Assembly: GCA_002478955.1 (NCBI GenBank)
Contig: DLKK01000084.1
Location: forward strand, 1-64,000
Length of the DNA stretch: 64,000 nt
From: Treponema sp. UBA7590
GTDB lineage: Bacteria > Spirochaetota > Spirochaetia > Treponematales > Treponemataceae
Direction: 5' to 3'
A program made the translations under genes and the position numbers. Every line of letters begins with the position of its first letter. Positions within the stretch are counted from its first letter, which is position 1. The notes under the pieces were generated by a model. It was given only the letters and a program-made list of their open reading frames with translations. It was not told the DNA's origin and did no database searches. Of this stretch, positions 33,115 to 43,228 are shown piece by piece.

Positions 33115-34560
33115 TTATTCGATAACGTTTCCAAATTCTTCCAGAACTTCAGAGGCTTCTTCCGATTTTACAATCAGAACCAAATGGTCGCCGGTTGCAA
33201 AAACTGTATCGCCAACAACGATTTCATATTCATCTTTTCCAGAATGACGGTCCAGCAAAACAAAATATTTTCCAGGTTCGGCAATTTCTTTCATCGATTT
33301 TCCTGTCACTTTTGAAGCGGTGCTCAGTTCACATTCAATAATCTCAAAATTACTGTTTGCAATCGTATGAATTTCTTTTACGGATTTTCCGCGCATATGG
33401 CTCATAATTGAATCAACAACAACATCGCGCAATGCAATTGAAACATCAACGCCGAGTTTCGTCGCAATCGCAGAAAAAGCTGAATCTTTTACAAGAGAAA
33501 CCGACTGTTTTACCCCCAAAGATTCAAGATAAGCCGCAACAACCATATTCATCTCGTGGTTGTGGGTCGCGCAAATCACCAAATCGAAATCTGGAATTCC
33601 TTCTTCGCGCAAAAAACTTTCATCAGAAGCATCACCGTTCAAGACACGCGCAGTTTTTCCGAATTTTTCAGAAGCAGCTTTTGCAAGTTCATAATCCGTA
33701 TCAATTATAACAATGTCCTGCGCTGGAGCAAAGTTGCGTTCGGCAATTCTTTTAAAAAGAGAAATTTTTTGCGGCTGAATAATTTTTTCCGCAATCAAAG
33801 TTCCGATTCTTCCAGCGCCAACAATAGCGATTTTCTTAAATTCCTGTTGCTTTGAGCCGCAAAGCTCAATAATTTTGCTAACATCTTCTTTCTTGGAAAG
33901 AATTCCAAGCGTGCAGCCAGCTTCCATGACTGTTGAACCGCCTGCAAGTTGAGTTTCGCCATTTATTTCAACGTAAGCGACAAGCATGTTCAATTCTGTA
34001 AGAGCCCGCAGCTCCATGAGCTTGTGTCCGGCAAGAACGCTTTCCTCCCCAACAATAATCCGGCTGATTTGCATTTCCGAGTTGTCAAAAGTCACGACAT
34101 TGCTGACCGCGCCATTTTCAACAGCCTCAACAATTGCTTCCGCGGCTTCTACATCTGGATGAATCATAAAATCAATTCCGTAGAGAGGTCGATGTTTTCC
34201 ACTAAAAGTATTAGCATGACTTTTTTTAGCAGAAGCTGTGTTCACATAATAAGCATAATTTCTTACGCGGGCGATTTTTAAAATATCAGGATAAACGGCA
34301 TCCACGAGCGAGCAAGTTATCATATTCACTTCGTCGCTTTCTGTAAGGCAAACAAGAACATCTGCCTTTGTGATTCCCGCCGCTTCTAGATTTTCAAGAT
34401 TATTTCCGTCTTCAGTAAGAACAGTGCAGTCAATCTGATCCGCAAGATGCCTTGTGATTTCTTCGTTATTATCGATGAGAGTTACATCATTTCGTTCATT
34501 GGAAAGGATTTTTGCAAGCTGAACGCCAGTAAATCCTGCTCCAACAATAAAAACTTTCAT
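33115..34560 (-). CDS. trkA: TrkA, NAD-binding regulator of potassium uptake
   Basis: A 481-residue cytosolic protein with two RCK_N/RCK_C tandem units. Rossmann motifs are FIVGAGFTGVQLAK at the N-terminus and IAIVGAGRIGTLIAE at about residue 245. RCK_C domains follow each (residues about 140-220 and 395-475). Binding of NAD(H) or ATP controls TrkH opening. GAGG lies 8 bases before ATG. The order is ECF S component, trkA, trkH on one strand. Confidence 0.94.
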   Translation of the reverse strand: MKVFIVGAGFTGVQLAKILSNERNDVTLIDNNEEITRHLADQIDCTVLTEDGNNLENLEAAGITKADVLVCLTESDEVNMITCSLVDAVYPDILKIARVRNYAYYVNTASAKKSHANTFSGKHRPLYGIDFMIHPDVEAAEAIVEAVENGAVSNVVTFDNSEMQISRIIVGEESVLAGHKLMELRALTELNMLVAYVEINGETQLAGGSTVMEAGCTLGILSKKEDVSKIIELCGSKQQEFKKIAIVGAGRIGTLIAEKIIQPQKISLFKRIAERNFAPAQDIVIIDTDYELAKAASEKFGKTARVLNGDASDESFLREEGIPDFDLVICATHNHEMNMVVAAYLESLGVKQSVSLVKDSAFSAIATKLGVDVSIALRDVVVDSIMSHMRGKSVKEIHTIANSNFEIIECELSTASKVTGKSMKEIAEPGKYFVLLDRHSGKDEYEIVVGDTVFATGDHLVLIVKSEEASEVLEEFGNVIE

Positions 34561-34578
34561 TAAAACCTCAAATCAATT

Positions 34579-35214
34579 TTATTCATCATCGCTTTCAGAG
34601 GAAAGTTTTGATTTTCCATTTGAAACAATTGTGATTGACGCAACAACAACCGCACAAACAAAACCGGCTGCAATCGCCTCCAAAAATGACCCCGGAAGAA
34701 TCATCACCATAAGCGCAAAATAACCAAGCCCATTCATTGCCTCAGAAATTTTTCCGTTCAAAAAAATATAAAGCGAACCGATTACAACAAAAGAATGAAA
34801 TAAACTTGAAAAAATCGCTGTAACCAAAGAATTTACGCTTTTCGGGCAAAAAGGAATCAATTCAAGAAGCTTAAAAATTCCCCAGGAAACAACACCAAAA
34901 AGAACTCTTGGCAGAACTGAGCACAACGGATTTACAAAAAACGGATCCAAAACGCCCGAAGGATTTGCCGCCGCATTCACAAGACTTGTAAGCCCAAAAA
35001 TCAAACCAGTAGCAATTCCACCCGGAAGTCCAGCCAAAATCGCAGCTAAAACAACAGGAATGTGCATAATTGTCAAAGAAATTGTAGGACTAATCTGAAT
35101 ATATCCAAGATGAAGCCCAGGAATCCCCATCAAAATTGTAAGCGCGCACAAAGCCGCTGTAATTGCAATTTGCTTATTCTTATTGACAACAACTGATGAC
35201 GAAATTTTATTCAT
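34579..35214 (-). CDS. ECF transporter substrate-binding (S) component
   Basis: This 211-residue protein has six membrane helices and the S-component look: basic N-terminus, ALTILMGIPGLHLGYIQISP, then LAGLPGGIATGLIFGLTSL. It captures a vitamin for the shared ECF energising module. The A-x-x-x-A patch needed to bind EcfT is likely in IAITAALCAL. The substrate cannot be assigned; pantothenate, folate or hydroxymethylpyrimidine types are possible. No riboswitch was recognised in the 240 bases upstream. It lies 18 bases before trkA, probably by chance of packing. Confidence 0.85.
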   Translation of the reverse strand: MNKISSSVVVNKNKQIAITAALCALTILMGIPGLHLGYIQISPTISLTIMHIPVVLAAILAGLPGGIATGLIFGLTSLVNAAANPSGVLDPFFVNPLCSVLPRVLFGVVSWGIFKLLELIPFCPKSVNSLVTAIFSSLFHSFVVIGSLYIFLNGKISEAMNGLGYFALMVMILPGSFLEAIAAGFVCAVVVASITIVSNGKSKLSSESDDE

Positions 35215-35454
35215 TTTTTTACATCCATTCTTTTTAATTTTAAATTAACAGCCTGAATATCAAATTTTTAGACCAGCAATAAAACTTGACATCCAAATTA
35301 ACAAAAAATCTTAACATTTTTATCCAATAACTTCAAATTTTTATTCATAGGCAAGAAAAATGAAAGCCCTTTCATTTTATAGGAAAAAGACTGTTTTATA
35401 ACTTGACATTCGGTTCCTTTCAACCATACACTTATTTTGCTGGAGTTTTTTTTA

Positions 35455-37767
35455 TTGATAACACTGTTTACATATTTCTTTGTATTTTCAATATTTTCAC
35501 TTGCTTTAGCTTTATTTTTCACAAGAAAAATCAGCACTAAGAAATATGTTTGTCCATTAAGATTATCAATTATAAGCGCACTGATTATAACGATTGCCCA
35601 CATTTTTATCATCAACACAAAAAGTGAAAAAGTCGCTTACATCTGCTACACAATTTTCTTTATTTTTATAGATATTCTTATTTTTTCAATTTTTATTTTT
35701 TCAAAAAAATATACAAAATTTGAAAACCGTTTTCAATGGCTGGATAAATTTATAATCGGATTCGGATTATTAGACTGCGCAAATTCTTTCTTGAACATTT
35801 TCCTTCATCATTCTTTTGAATTAAAAAAAGTTCCAGTTCCAGCGTTTTGGAATGACAACGCCCAGGAGATTTTTAAAATATCAATGAAATGGCCTTATCA
35901 GGCTCATCTTGTGTTTTGTTATCTTGTGCTCGGCCTGTTGCTCGCAGTTATAATCACCAGAATTGTCACAACGCCAAAAATGTACAGATTCATATACACA
36001 AATATTTTGGTTTCTGTTTCTGTCAATATTCTTGGCGATTATTTCTATGTTTTCCTTGGAAGCCCAATTGATTTTTCAATAATTTTCACCGCAATTTCAG
36101 TTCTTCTGCTTTGCGCTTTCGCAATTTATTTTACGCCGTCACGACTTCTTCAAACTCAGCTTCTGACAGTTGTCTCAAACATGAGCGATTCTGTAATTCT
36201 TTTTGACATTGACGGCGAACTTGTCTATAAAAATTCCGCAATGCGTCTTCTGGAAAACGAATTTTCTTCCGCAGAATTCAGCCTTGAAAATATGCAGAAA
36301 GAATTTTCGCTTGGTTCAAATTTTGAAAGCCTGAAAAATATTTCAAAAAGCTGCCTAGATAAAGAACTTCAGAAAAATGGAAAGAATTTTACATTTCATA
36401 TTTCGCTGCGGACGTTAAAAGACGAAAACAATAATTTCCTGGGCGCGTTTTTTATTATCCACGATAAAACACTGGAAGTTCAAAAACTTGAGCAGGAAAA
36501 ATATTTCGCCCTTCACGACAAACTTACAAATCTTTTTAACCGTGACGGATTTTATAAAAAAGTCCAGGAAATTTTAAAAAACAAACCAAACGAAAAATAT
36601 CTGATGATTTGCAGCGACATTGACAATTTTAAACTTATAAACGATTTGTTTGGACGTTCCACCGGCGACAATTTTCTTGTAAAAATAGCAGACGCGATAA
36701 AAAAATATTCGCGGCCGGAACAGATTTTTGCGCGGTTGGAAAGCGACCGTTTTGCGTTTTTTACAAAAAAATCAAATTTCGATGAAGAAATATTCCTTGA
36801 AAATACTGGAGAAATTTCAACGGTTTCGAGCAATTTAAATTATCCGGTAAATTTTCATTTCGGCGTTTATGAAATAGAAGATATTTCAATGCCTGTTTCG
36901 CTTATGTGCGACCGGGCTTTTATGGCATTAAAGACAATCAAAGGAAATCTGCAGTCAAAAATCGTGTATTACAATTCCGACATCCGCAACGTAATAATAC
37001 ACGAACAGCAACTTATAGGCGAATTTCCTTCAGCATTGGCAAACAATCAATTTCAAATGTATTTGCAGCCACAAGTCAAAAATGACGGAAATGTTTATGG
37101 AGCTGAAGCACTTGTCCGCTGGAATCATCCAGACAATTCAATCATGCGCCCGGACGATTTTGTTCCAATTTTTGAAAGCAAAGGTTTGATTACAAATCTT
37201 GACCAATTTATCTGGAATTGCGCCGCACAAAAACTAAAAGAATGGAAAAACAACGGAATTGACGATATGTACATTTCCGTAAATATCTCTCCAAAAGATT
37301 TTCTTTATATCGATGTTTACAAAACTTTTGTTGATTTGATAAAAAAATACGACATAAGCCCAAAAAATCTAAAGCTTGAAATAACTGAATCCGCAATCCT
37401 TATGAATTTAAAGGCTCAGCTTATTCTTATAAATAAATTGCGCGCATTCGGCTTTCAGATTGAAATGGATGATTTTGGAAGCGGCTATTCATCACTTAAT
37501 ATGCTAAAAGATATTCCATTCGATGTATTAAAAATTGACATGGCATTTCTTCAGGCAACAAAAAATCAGGAACGCTCAATCCAGATTCTTCATTCAATCA
37601 TAAAACTTTCAAAACGGCTTAATATGCCAGTAATCACCGAAGGCGTTGAAACAAAAGAGCAAGTTGACTTTTTAAAGGACATGGGAACTGATTATTATCA
37701 GGGATTTTATTTTGCGCGACCAATGCCCGTAAAAGATTTTGAGTCAAAATATATCAAGAAAAATTAA
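35455..37767 (+). CDS. Membrane cyclic-di-GMP phosphodiesterase with degenerate GGDEF and intact EAL domain
   Basis: A 770-residue protein. About eight membrane helices fill residues 1-225. A PAS-like domain follows (VVSNMSDSVILFDIDG). The GGDEF site is replaced by LESDRF near residue 427, so no cyclase activity is expected. The EAL domain is complete: AEALVRWNHP (about 550), VNISPKDF, LEITESA, MDDFGSGYSS, KIDMAFL, GVETKEQ and YQGFYFARP. TTG 35455 is preferred because GGAG lies 9 bases before it; the earlier TTG at 35437 would place that GGAG inside the coding region. hrpB follows 2 bases later. Confidence 0.9.
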   Translation: MITLFTYFFVFSIFSLALALFFTRKISTKKYVCPLRLSIISALIITIAHIFIINTKSEKVAYICYTIFFIFIDILIFSIFIFSKKYTKFENRFQWLDKFIIGFGLLDCANSFLNIFLHHSFELKKVPVPAFWNDNAQEIFKISMKWPYQAHLVFCYLVLGLLLAVIITRIVTTPKMYRFIYTNILVSVSVNILGDYFYVFLGSPIDFSIIFTAISVLLLCAFAIYFTPSRLLQTQLLTVVSNMSDSVILFDIDGELVYKNSAMRLLENEFSSAEFSLENMQKEFSLGSNFESLKNISKSCLDKELQKNGKNFTFHISLRTLKDENNNFLGAFFIIHDKTLEVQKLEQEKYFALHDKLTNLFNRDGFYKKVQEILKNKPNEKYLMICSDIDNFKLINDLFGRSTGDNFLVKIADAIKKYSRPEQIFARLESDRFAFFTKKSNFDEEIFLENTGEISTVSSNLNYPVNFHFGVYEIEDISMPVSLMCDRAFMALKTIKGNLQSKIVYYNSDIRNVIIHEQQLIGEFPSALANNQFQMYLQPQVKNDGNVYGAEALVRWNHPDNSIMRPDDFVPIFESKGLITNLDQFIWNCAAQKLKEWKNNGIDDMYISVNISPKDFLYIDVYKTFVDLIKKYDISPKNLKLEITESAILMNLKAQLILINKLRAFGFQIEMDDFGSGYSSLNMLKDIPFDVLKIDMAFLQATKNQERSIQILHSIIKLSKRLNMPVITEGVETKEQVDFLKDMGTDYYQGFYFARPMPVKDFESKYIKKN

Positions 37768-37769
37768 GT

Positions 37770-40157
37770 ATGTTTCCCAAAGAAATTCAAAATTTGCCAA
37801 TAACGCCGTTTCTTGAAGAAATTTGTGGAACCTTAAAAAATTCCAAATCACATTTTCTTGTTCTAACCGCAGAAACTGCTGCCGGAAAATCCACAGCTGT
37901 TCCTATTGCGCTTTTAAAATCTTTTCCCAAAAAAATTTTAATGCTTGAACCGCGCAGAATCGCCGCACTTTCGATTGCAAACAGAATTTCAGAAATTCTT
38001 GGCGAAGAAACAGGAAAAACTGCCGGCTACAGAATGCAGCTTGAATCAAAAATTTCAGATTCAACACGCCTTGAAATTCTGACAGAAGCGATTCTTACAA
38101 AAAAACTTCAGTCTGATCCTAGCCTGGAAGAAGTAAGCGTTGTTGTGCTGGACGAATTTCATGAGCGCTCAATTCACGCCGACCTTGCGCTGGCATTTCT
38201 AAAAGAAGCGATGGAACTTAGAGACGACCTTTTTGTGATTGTAATGTCCGCTACAATTGAAACAAAAACTCTTGCCGAATATTTGGGAACCGGGCAAAAA
38301 CCTGCGGCAATCATGAAAATTCCAGGGCGGCAATTTCCGGTAAAAATTGAATACGCAGGAAATATTTCGCCGGCAAAAGCTGTTTTTGAGCAATTTAAAA
38401 TCTTAAAAGATGAAAACAAATTTGAGACAATTCTTGTTTTTCTTCCAGGAATTGCAGAAATCCGGCGAGTTCAAAATGAACTTTTAAAATACAATTTTCC
38501 GCCGGATGAAACAGAAATCCTTGTTCTTCACAGTTCAATAAATTTCAATGAGCAGAAAAAAATTCTTTCACCGCAACCCAGCAACAAAATCCGAATAATT
38601 CTTTCCTCCGCAATTGCAGAGACTTCTATAACTGTGCCTGGCGTAAAAACCGTAATTGATTCAGGATGGGCACGTCTAAATAAAATAAATATTTCGCTCG
38701 GAATGGAACATCTTGTGACCGAACGCGAAAGTATTTTTTCAGCAGAACAACGTGCCGGCCGCGCCGGTCGTCTTGCACCAGGAAAATGCATCCGGCTCTG
38801 GAACAAAAATGACATTCTTCAACAAAATGCCCAGCCAGAAATTTTGCGTTCTGATATAACTTCCCTGGTCTTGGAATGTGCTTTGTGGGGCGTTCAAGAT
38901 GAATCAAAATTAAACTGGCTTACCGCGCCAAATCCGGCAGCCTGGAATGAAGCCTCAAAACTTTTAAAGGAAATCGGCTGCCTTTCGAAAACCGGAACAA
39001 TAACCGAAACTGGAAAAGCCGCCTTAAAACTAGGAATTCATCCGCGGCTGGCAATTTCTGCGCTTTGCGGCCATCCTGAAATCGCATTGGAATTTTCAAA
39101 TTACGCAAAATCTTCGCCAGAAATCCAAAAACGATTTTTAGAAAATCTTAACCGCCGCATAAATTCCTTGCCACCGCAACAAAAATTCAACGCAACGCAA
39201 TCCTTTCCGCTCTCAAAAGCCACCGCACTTCTAGCCGGTTTCCCCGACCGAATCGCAAAACAAACGCAAACAAAAGGATTGTACCAATTTCCAAACGCCC
39301 GCATCGCACATCTAAAAAAAGAAATTATCGAACGCTCGGCAATTCTTCCAGAATGGATTGTCGCCCCGGAAGTCGATTCTGGCGCAAGCGAAGGAACTAT
39401 TTTTTCATATTTGGAACTTTCTTCAGCAGAATCTGAAGATTTCCTGAAAAAACACGTAGAAACAAAAACTGAAATTTTCCTGAAGAACGGAAAAATCTTT
39501 AAAAATCAAATCACCGTCTATGGCAAAATCGTGCTTTCAACAAAAAAACTGCAACCCGAACCAAACGATTTTGCGGCGGCGATTTGCTCCCAAGTCCAGC
39601 AAAAAGGTTTTGACACGCTTCCCCAAAATGAAGAAACGAAAAATCTTTTGTTGCGTGCAAAATTTTATGCCCAGCAAAAAAATTTTCAAGACAAAACAGA
39701 AAAATCAAATCTGGAAAAAAATATAAACGAATGGCTTTTGCCTTTTCTAGGCGGAAAAAATTCCATCCAGGAAAAAACAGTTTTTGATGCGCTTTATTGG
39801 TTTTTGGATGGCGCAGAAATTGATAAAAACGTTCCAACTCAAATTGAGCTTCCAAACGGAAAAAAACGAAAAATTCTTTACAAAATGCAATCTTCCGAAA
39901 CCGACAAAACAAAGCTCGTGATTCGTCCAGTTCTAGAAATAATCATCCAGCAGATTTTTGGCTGCTTTGAAACGCCAAAAATTCTTGGAATGCCAATTCT
40001 GCTAAAACTTCTTTCGCCGGCACGACGACCTTTGCAAATAACCGATAACCTTGCAAATTTCTGGAATTCAACCTGGCCGGAAATCTGCAAAGAAATGAAA
40101 GGCCGCTACCCAAAGCACAACTGGAACTACAAAATCGCGGACGATTCAGAAAAATAA
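37770..40157 (+). CDS. hrpB: DEAH-type ATP-dependent RNA helicase HrpB
   Basis: A 795-residue superfamily 2 helicase with Walker A TAETAAGKST, motif II LDEFHERS, motif III MSATI, and motif VI SAEQRAGRAGRLAPG. The C-terminal HrpB domain ends in the family-typical LLSPARRPLQITDNLANFW and WPEICKEMKGRYPKHNW. The biological role of HrpB is still poorly defined. It starts 2 bases after the phosphodiesterase stop with no ribosome site of its own, so coupled translation is likely. Confidence 0.94.
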   Translation: MFPKEIQNLPITPFLEEICGTLKNSKSHFLVLTAETAAGKSTAVPIALLKSFPKKILMLEPRRIAALSIANRISEILGEETGKTAGYRMQLESKISDSTRLEILTEAILTKKLQSDPSLEEVSVVVLDEFHERSIHADLALAFLKEAMELRDDLFVIVMSATIETKTLAEYLGTGQKPAAIMKIPGRQFPVKIEYAGNISPAKAVFEQFKILKDENKFETILVFLPGIAEIRRVQNELLKYNFPPDETEILVLHSSINFNEQKKILSPQPSNKIRIILSSAIAETSITVPGVKTVIDSGWARLNKINISLGMEHLVTERESIFSAEQRAGRAGRLAPGKCIRLWNKNDILQQNAQPEILRSDITSLVLECALWGVQDESKLNWLTAPNPAAWNEASKLLKEIGCLSKTGTITETGKAALKLGIHPRLAISALCGHPEIALEFSNYAKSSPEIQKRFLENLNRRINSLPPQQKFNATQSFPLSKATALLAGFPDRIAKQTQTKGLYQFPNARIAHLKKEIIERSAILPEWIVAPEVDSGASEGTIFSYLELSSAESEDFLKKHVETKTEIFLKNGKIFKNQITVYGKIVLSTKKLQPEPNDFAAAICSQVQQKGFDTLPQNEETKNLLLRAKFYAQQKNFQDKTEKSNLEKNINEWLLPFLGGKNSIQEKTVFDALYWFLDGAEIDKNVPTQIELPNGKKRKILYKMQSSETDKTKLVIRPVLEIIIQQIFGCFETPKILGMPILLKLLSPARRPLQITDNLANFWNSTWPEICKEMKGRYPKHNWNYKIADDSEK

Positions 40158-41075
40158 TCAATACATTAAAAAATATGAGAAAAACAAGTAAACGCTCGCA
40201 ACAAGAACAACCAAATCACCAATTGCGTGCATAAACTTAACTTTGCGGATTGAACAGAAAACGAGTCCAACTGTGTAGAAAATTCCGCAAGCAATCAGCA
40301 TTGCAAAACTTTCTTTTCTGATTGCGTGGTACAAATTTGCGCAAATGAACAAACCTCCCCAACCCAAAACCGCATTGAACACAATATTTGCAGTTTCAAA
40401 ACGACTTCCGGCAATTGCGTAAAGAAACATAGCAACCAAAGCGCAAACCGTAGCAATTCCAGTGACAATAATTCCATAAACCCAGGAAATTGTTCCGCCC
40501 TCGATAGCCGCAAACGAATAAACAAGATAGGTTGACTCAATCACAAAAAGAATAAAAATTCTTGTAAAACGCCTAAAAACCTCTTTTGCATTCGAATTTG
40601 TAAGCGCATGATTTAAAACTGAAAAAATGTAATTCAAAATCATTCCGCAACCAAAACAATTGAACAGAACAATGTAGACGATTTTTGATTTTCCAGGAAC
40701 ATTATTCAACGCCAAAACATTAAGCAAAGCCGTTGCCGCAATAAAAAGACAAGCTCCGATTCCCTGCACAACTGAACTGAAAATTTCTTCCCCAAGCGTA
40801 TATTTCCTGATTTTTCGCTCGCGCTCGTTCATAGATTTTTCTTTGGCAATCCGTTTTTCAGCGCGTTTTCTAGCTTTTTCAGAACGCGCATAATCATCAG
40901 CCGCGTATTTTGCCCTAAGCCGCTCCGGATCATCCGCATACTGAATATTAACTTCGCGGATTTTTTCCTCAGCCTCTTGTTTTATCTGTTTAATTCTAAG
41001 TTCTTTTTTTACTTTAAGCGACTTTAATGTTGAAAGGCGCACAGCTTTTGCAGCAATCTCATCTTCTCTTGTCAT
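40158..41075 (-). CDS. Hemolysin III / PAQR-family membrane protein with degenerate metal site
   Basis: A 305-residue protein with a charged coiled-coil N-terminus (residues 1-95, rich in K, E and R) and a seven-helix HlyIII domain. The start LGEEIFSSVVQGIGACLF, the SVLNHAL and FRRF segments and IGDLVVLVASVYLFFSY follow the family. The usual zinc ligands are partly lost: the D and H after FRR are T and R, and the final H-x-x-x-H reads HAIGD. It is therefore unlikely to be an active metal hydrolase. GAGGAATTT precedes ATG. Convergent with hrpB with no gap. Confidence 0.7.
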   Translation of the reverse strand: MTREDEIAAKAVRLSTLKSLKVKKELRIKQIKQEAEEKIREVNIQYADDPERLRAKYAADDYARSEKARKRAEKRIAKEKSMNERERKIRKYTLGEEIFSSVVQGIGACLFIAATALLNVLALNNVPGKSKIVYIVLFNCFGCGMILNYIFSVLNHALTNSNAKEVFRRFTRIFILFVIESTYLVYSFAAIEGGTISWVYGIIVTGIATVCALVAMFLYAIAGSRFETANIVFNAVLGWGGLFICANLYHAIRKESFAMLIACGIFYTVGLVFCSIRKVKFMHAIGDLVVLVASVYLFFSYFLMY

Positions 41076-41190
41076 AAATTCCTCTATAAAAAAATTACTT
41101 TTTACTCATTTCTATTATAACAACAGAAATGCCAAATGCCAAATTCATTGCAACAATCAATAAATACTTTTTTAATTTCTTTCAATCTGT

Positions 41191-41196
41191 TACATT
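41191..41196 (+). promoter_or_regulatory. -10 element of metF, leaderless start
   Basis: TACATT, then AAAAAT, then ATG 41203; no Shine-Dalgarno site. Confidence 0.5.
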
Positions 41197-41202
41197 AAAA
41201 AT

Positions 41203-42102
41203 ATGATTATTTCAACAGAAAAAACAGCTTTTTCTTTCGAGGTTTTTCCTCCAAAGAAGACAATGAATATCGAAACAGTTTATCATACACTTTCAGAGTT
41301 AAGCGACATCAAGCCGGATTTTATCAGTGTAACTTACGGTGCAGGCGGAAGCGAAAACTGCGAGAACACGCTTAACATTGCAAAAAGAATCAAGGATGTC
41401 TGCGGAGTAGAAAGTGCGGTTCATATGCCATGCATTAACATGAAAAAACAGGATGCCCAATTTGTGCTGGAGCAGTTTCAGGAAGCCGGAATTGAAAATA
41501 TTCTTGCGCTCCGTGGCGACAGAATCGAAGGACGTGAACCAGCAAACGATTTTCTTTACGCAAGCGATTTGATAAAATTTATCCGTGAATTCAACGAAAA
41601 ACGCACAGACGGAAAAAGATTCAAAATCATGGGAGCCTGTTACCCGGAATGTCATCCGAATTCTGCAGGCCCGATTGATGACCTTAAAAATTTAAAGCGA
41701 AAAGTTGATGCCGGCGCCGAACATCTTTTGAGCCAGCTTTTTTTTGATAACGAAAAATTCTACACATTCCTTGAACGTTGCCAGCTTGTAGGAATAAATG
41801 TTCCGATTGAAGCAGGAATCATGCCGGCAACTAATAAAAAATCAATTGAACGAATGGTCAGCATGACAAACGCAGTTTTACCAAAAAAATTTGTGCGGAT
41901 GATGGATCGCTACGCAGATGAGCCGGAAGCAATCCGAGACGCAGGAATCGCGTACGCAATCGACCAGATTGCTGACCTTGTAACAAACGGCGTGGATGGA
42001 GTTCATCTTTACACAATGAACAATCCAATTGTAGCAAAAAGAATCAACGAAGCCACAAGAAGCTTGTTTGAAGCAAAACCGATAAAAAAAGAACTCAAAT
42101 AA
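41203..42102 (+). CDS. metF: 5,10-methylenetetrahydrofolate reductase
   Basis: A 299-residue FAD-dependent TIM-barrel enzyme that makes 5-methyl-THF for methionine synthesis. Family motifs are FSFEVFPPK with the catalytic glutamate, FISVTYGAGGS, NILALRGDRIEG, LLSQLFFDN, IPIEAGIMPATN and GVDGVHLYTMN. Length is standard. The S1-domain gene follows after 13 bases with its own AAGGAAA site; a functional link is not evident. Confidence 0.95.
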   Translation: MIISTEKTAFSFEVFPPKKTMNIETVYHTLSELSDIKPDFISVTYGAGGSENCENTLNIAKRIKDVCGVESAVHMPCINMKKQDAQFVLEQFQEAGIENILALRGDRIEGREPANDFLYASDLIKFIREFNEKRTDGKRFKIMGACYPECHPNSAGPIDDLKNLKRKVDAGAEHLLSQLFFDNEKFYTFLERCQLVGINVPIEAGIMPATNKKSIERMVSMTNAVLPKKFVRMMDRYADEPEAIRDAGIAYAIDQIADLVTNGVDGVHLYTMNNPIVAKRINEATRSLFEAKPIKKELK

Positions 42103-42115
42103 GAAGGAAAAAAAT

Positions 42116-43210
42116 ATGTTTGAAAAATTGACTCCAGGACAAGAAATTGAAACAACAATCGTGCAGATTAGCGGCGACACAGTATTTATTGATTTAAACG
42201 CAAAAAGCGAAGGCGTTATTTCCAGCGCAGAATTCGCAGATTCAGACGGAAATATCTCTGTAAAAGTCGGCGACAAAATCAAAGCATTCTACCTTGGTGA
42301 AAAAAACGGTGAAAACCGGTTTACAACTAAAATCACAGGACAATCCGCAGACGATTCAATGCTGGAAAACGCATTCAAAAATCGTATTCCTGTGGAAGGT
42401 CACGTTGAAAAAGAAATCAAAGGCGGATTTGAAGTAACAGTTGGCTCTTCCCGCGCATTCTGTCCTTACTCACAGATGGGATTCCGCCAGAAAGAAGAAC
42501 CAGCTTACTTTATAGGAAAAACACTTACTTTCATAATCCAGGAATACAAAGACGGCGGAAAAAAGCTTGTTGTCTCAAACCGCAAAGTTCTTGAAGAAGA
42601 GCACCAGAATCAACTTTCGGGATTAAGCCAGAAAATTGCAGTCGGCTCAATTGTTACCGGAACTGTAAAAAGCCTTCAGTCTTTCGGAGCATTTGTTGAC
42701 ATCGATGGATTCCAGGCGTTGCTCCCGATTTCAGAAATTTCTTTGGACCGCGTAACAGACATCTCAAAAGTCCTTGAAGTCGGCCAGGAAGTAACCGCAA
42801 AAGTAATCAGCACAGACTGGAGCAAAGAACGCGTTTCAATCAGCACAAAAGCATTGATAAAAAGTCCTTGGGAAACAGTAAATGAACATTTTTCAAAAGG
42901 ACAAAAAATTGACGGAAAAATTTCCCGCGTAACAGATTTTGGCGTATTCATCAACCTTGAAAGCGGAATTGACGGACTTGTTCACATTTCTGCGCTCGGC
43001 GTTGACAGAAACACAAATCTTAAAAAGAAATTCAGCGTTGGCCAGGAAATGTCTGTTGTCATAAAAGAAATTGATGCCGCAAACCACAGAATTTCTCTTG
43101 TTCCAAGCACATCAAACGAACAGGATGAAGAAGCTAGCGAATATTTCAGCACCCACAACGATTCTGACGGCGAAACTTACAATCCTTTTGCCGCATTGCT
43201 AAAAAAATAA
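42116..43210 (+). CDS. S1 RNA-binding domain protein (ribosomal protein S1-like)
   Basis: This 364-residue protein has four S1-type OB folds, at about residues 8-75, 83-155 (degenerate), 168-242 and 255-328. Typical repeats are GDTVFIDLNAKSEGVI, SFGAFVDIDGFQALLP and DFGVFINLESGIDGLVH. It is shorter than the six-domain E. coli S1, so it may be a short S1 or a separate translation factor. The acidic tail carries the last 30 residues. Followed by the BirA-controlled bio operon. Confidence 0.88.
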   Translation: MFEKLTPGQEIETTIVQISGDTVFIDLNAKSEGVISSAEFADSDGNISVKVGDKIKAFYLGEKNGENRFTTKITGQSADDSMLENAFKNRIPVEGHVEKEIKGGFEVTVGSSRAFCPYSQMGFRQKEEPAYFIGKTLTFIIQEYKDGGKKLVVSNRKVLEEEHQNQLSGLSQKIAVGSIVTGTVKSLQSFGAFVDIDGFQALLPISEISLDRVTDISKVLEVGQEVTAKVISTDWSKERVSISTKALIKSPWETVNEHFSKGQKIDGKISRVTDFGVFINLESGIDGLVHISALGVDRNTNLKKKFSVGQEMSVVIKEIDAANHRISLVPSTSNEQDEEASEYFSTHNDSDGETYNPFAALLKK

Positions 43211-43228
43211 ATCGCAGCAAACAGAATA

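Noticed and set aside
32464..33315. 283-residue plus-strand open frame opposite trkH/trkA
   Set aside because: Low-complexity Asn/Lys/Arg/Phe-rich translation typical of antisense to membrane-protein genes in AT-rich DNA; both trk genes are clear on the other strand.
35437..35454. Earlier TTG start for the GGDEF-EAL protein
   Set aside because: The GGAG ribosome site lies downstream of this codon and at proper distance from TTG 35455.
35215..35454. Riboswitch upstream of the ECF S component
   Set aside because: The 240 bases are AT-rich with short stems only; no thiamine, cobalamin, folate or preQ1 core elements were recognised.
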